Position numbers and translations under genes: made by a program. From positions 1-5,798 of the forward strand of contig JAEXBC010000264.1 in assembly GCA_023457875.1 (NCBI GenBank): a stretch of DNA of 5,798 nucleotides. The letters run 5' to 3'. The DNA comes from Bacillota bacterium (lineage in GTDB: Bacteria; Bacillota; Clostridia; Lachnospirales; Cellulosilyticaceae). The notes under the pieces are model-generated. The model had not been told where the DNA came from and searched no databases. It saw only the letters and a program-made list of their open reading frames with translations. Within the stretch, counting starts at the first letter, position 1, and each line of letters opens with the position of its first letter. Below are positions 5,397 through 5,798 of the stretch, one piece after another.

Positions 5397-5798
5397 AGGT
5401 AACCAATTCTTAATTGTTTGTTTGATAGCTGATTTTAGCTGCTTACCTTGCTCACAGGTAAGTTGTTTATTCTTAACAGCGGTATCAATGATATGATTAT
5501 ATTCTCTAATAATACATTTTTTAAATTTGCGAGTAGAAATTTTTTCTATTTTTAAAATATCTTCTAATTTTTTACCTTCTTTAATATGTGCTGTGAGTTC
5601 ATTTTGATCAACACCTAGGCATTCTAAAGTTTTTGCAATCACCTTAAAATGATCTAGCATAAAAGGTTTTTGTTTTTGTACATTAAGTTTTGGTTTGAGT
5701 GTTGGTGGCGTGGTTTTTTCAGGCTTCTGACTTGGTGCAATAATTGCCTTTGGTACACAGCTTGGTTTTGGTACGCAGCTTGGTGTTGGTGTTACTTC
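5388..5798 (-). CDS. Hypothetical protein with Pro/Lys-rich linker and helical C-terminal domain, 5' end outside window
   Basis: I do not recognise a named family. The frame is open to the right edge and shows the last 136 residues. An ATG at 5658-5660 gives a 90-residue version but has no ribosome binding site, and coding character continues upstream of it, so I read the gene as partial. Visible residues 1-46 are Pro/Lys/Thr-rich, with a tandem PSCVPK hexapeptide (6-17). Residues from about 47 on are charged and predicted mostly helical, with LGVDQNELTAHIKEGKKLEDI and, further on, a NKQLTCEQGKQL segment. That pattern (an LGxD..L...GK.L.dI helix pair, then a 'GkLT.eQa..L' helix) recalls short helical repeats in secreted or envelope proteins of Firmicutes. 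This is a resemblance, not an assignment. The part that would show a signal peptide is missing. The gene ends in its own strong terminator, so it is not cotranscribed with the ATPase by default. Confidence 0.7.
   Translation of the reverse strand, partial: EVTPTPSCVPKPSCVPKAIIAPSQKPEKTTPPTLKPKLNVQKQKPFMLDHFKVIAKTLECLGVDQNELTAHIKEGKKLEDILKIEKISTRKFKKCIIREYNHIIDTAVKNKQLTCEQGKQLKSAIKQTIKNWLPKK

Noticed and set aside
5388..5660. Right-hand gene as a complete 90-aa protein
   Set aside because: No ribosome binding site upstream of that ATG, and the frame continues upstream with a codon-structured Pro-rich repeat.

Overview
The window is AT-rich, and every gene I can support lies on the minus strand. 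In transcription order (high to low coordinate) these are the 3' end of a Pro/Lys-rich hypothetical protein gene (cut by the right edge), a P2A-type Ca2+-transporting ATPase, glmS, and the 5' end of a probable nagA (cut by the left edge). A glmS self-cleaving ribozyme, strong AGGAGG-like ribosome binding sites, low GC and Firmicute-style protein sequences point to a low-GC Firmicute, most likely a clostridium or Lachnospiraceae-like anaerobe. I cannot name the species.

Right part (about 5365-5798): an open frame with no stop runs in from the edge. It encodes a Pro/Lys-rich linker with a tandem PSCVPK repeat, followed by a helical C-terminal domain. It ends inside a strong hairpin terminator that works on paper in both directions. 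Middle (2630-5290): a complete Ca2+-type P-type ATPase. Its translation most likely starts at the ATG at 5236, not at the TTG 18 codons upstream. Its transport residues match a one-Ca2+-per-ATP pump of the Listeria LMCA1 kind.

Intergenic region 2197-2629 (433 bases): a small hairpin after the ATPase, a 121-bp element bounded by 23-nt inverted repeats (MITE-like or a large hairpin), an extended -10 promoter with a dyad upstream, the glmS ribozyme, and a short hairpin covering half of the glmS Shine-Dalgarno sequence.

Left part (1-2196): glmS encodes glucosamine-6-phosphate synthase and ends in a rho-independent terminator. It is followed by a likely promoter, a 15-bp dyad, a possible 36-codon ORF and the start of the amidohydrolase (probably nagA), which overlaps that short ORF by ATGA. 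glmS makes glucosamine-6-phosphate (GlcN6P) and nagA feeds the same pool from N-acetylglucosamine. The ribozyme senses GlcN6P and shuts off glmS, so this half of the window is a compact amino-sugar control node. The ATPase and the right-hand gene look functionally unrelated. I see no convincing plus-strand gene, no tRNA or rRNA, no CRISPR array and no transposase.
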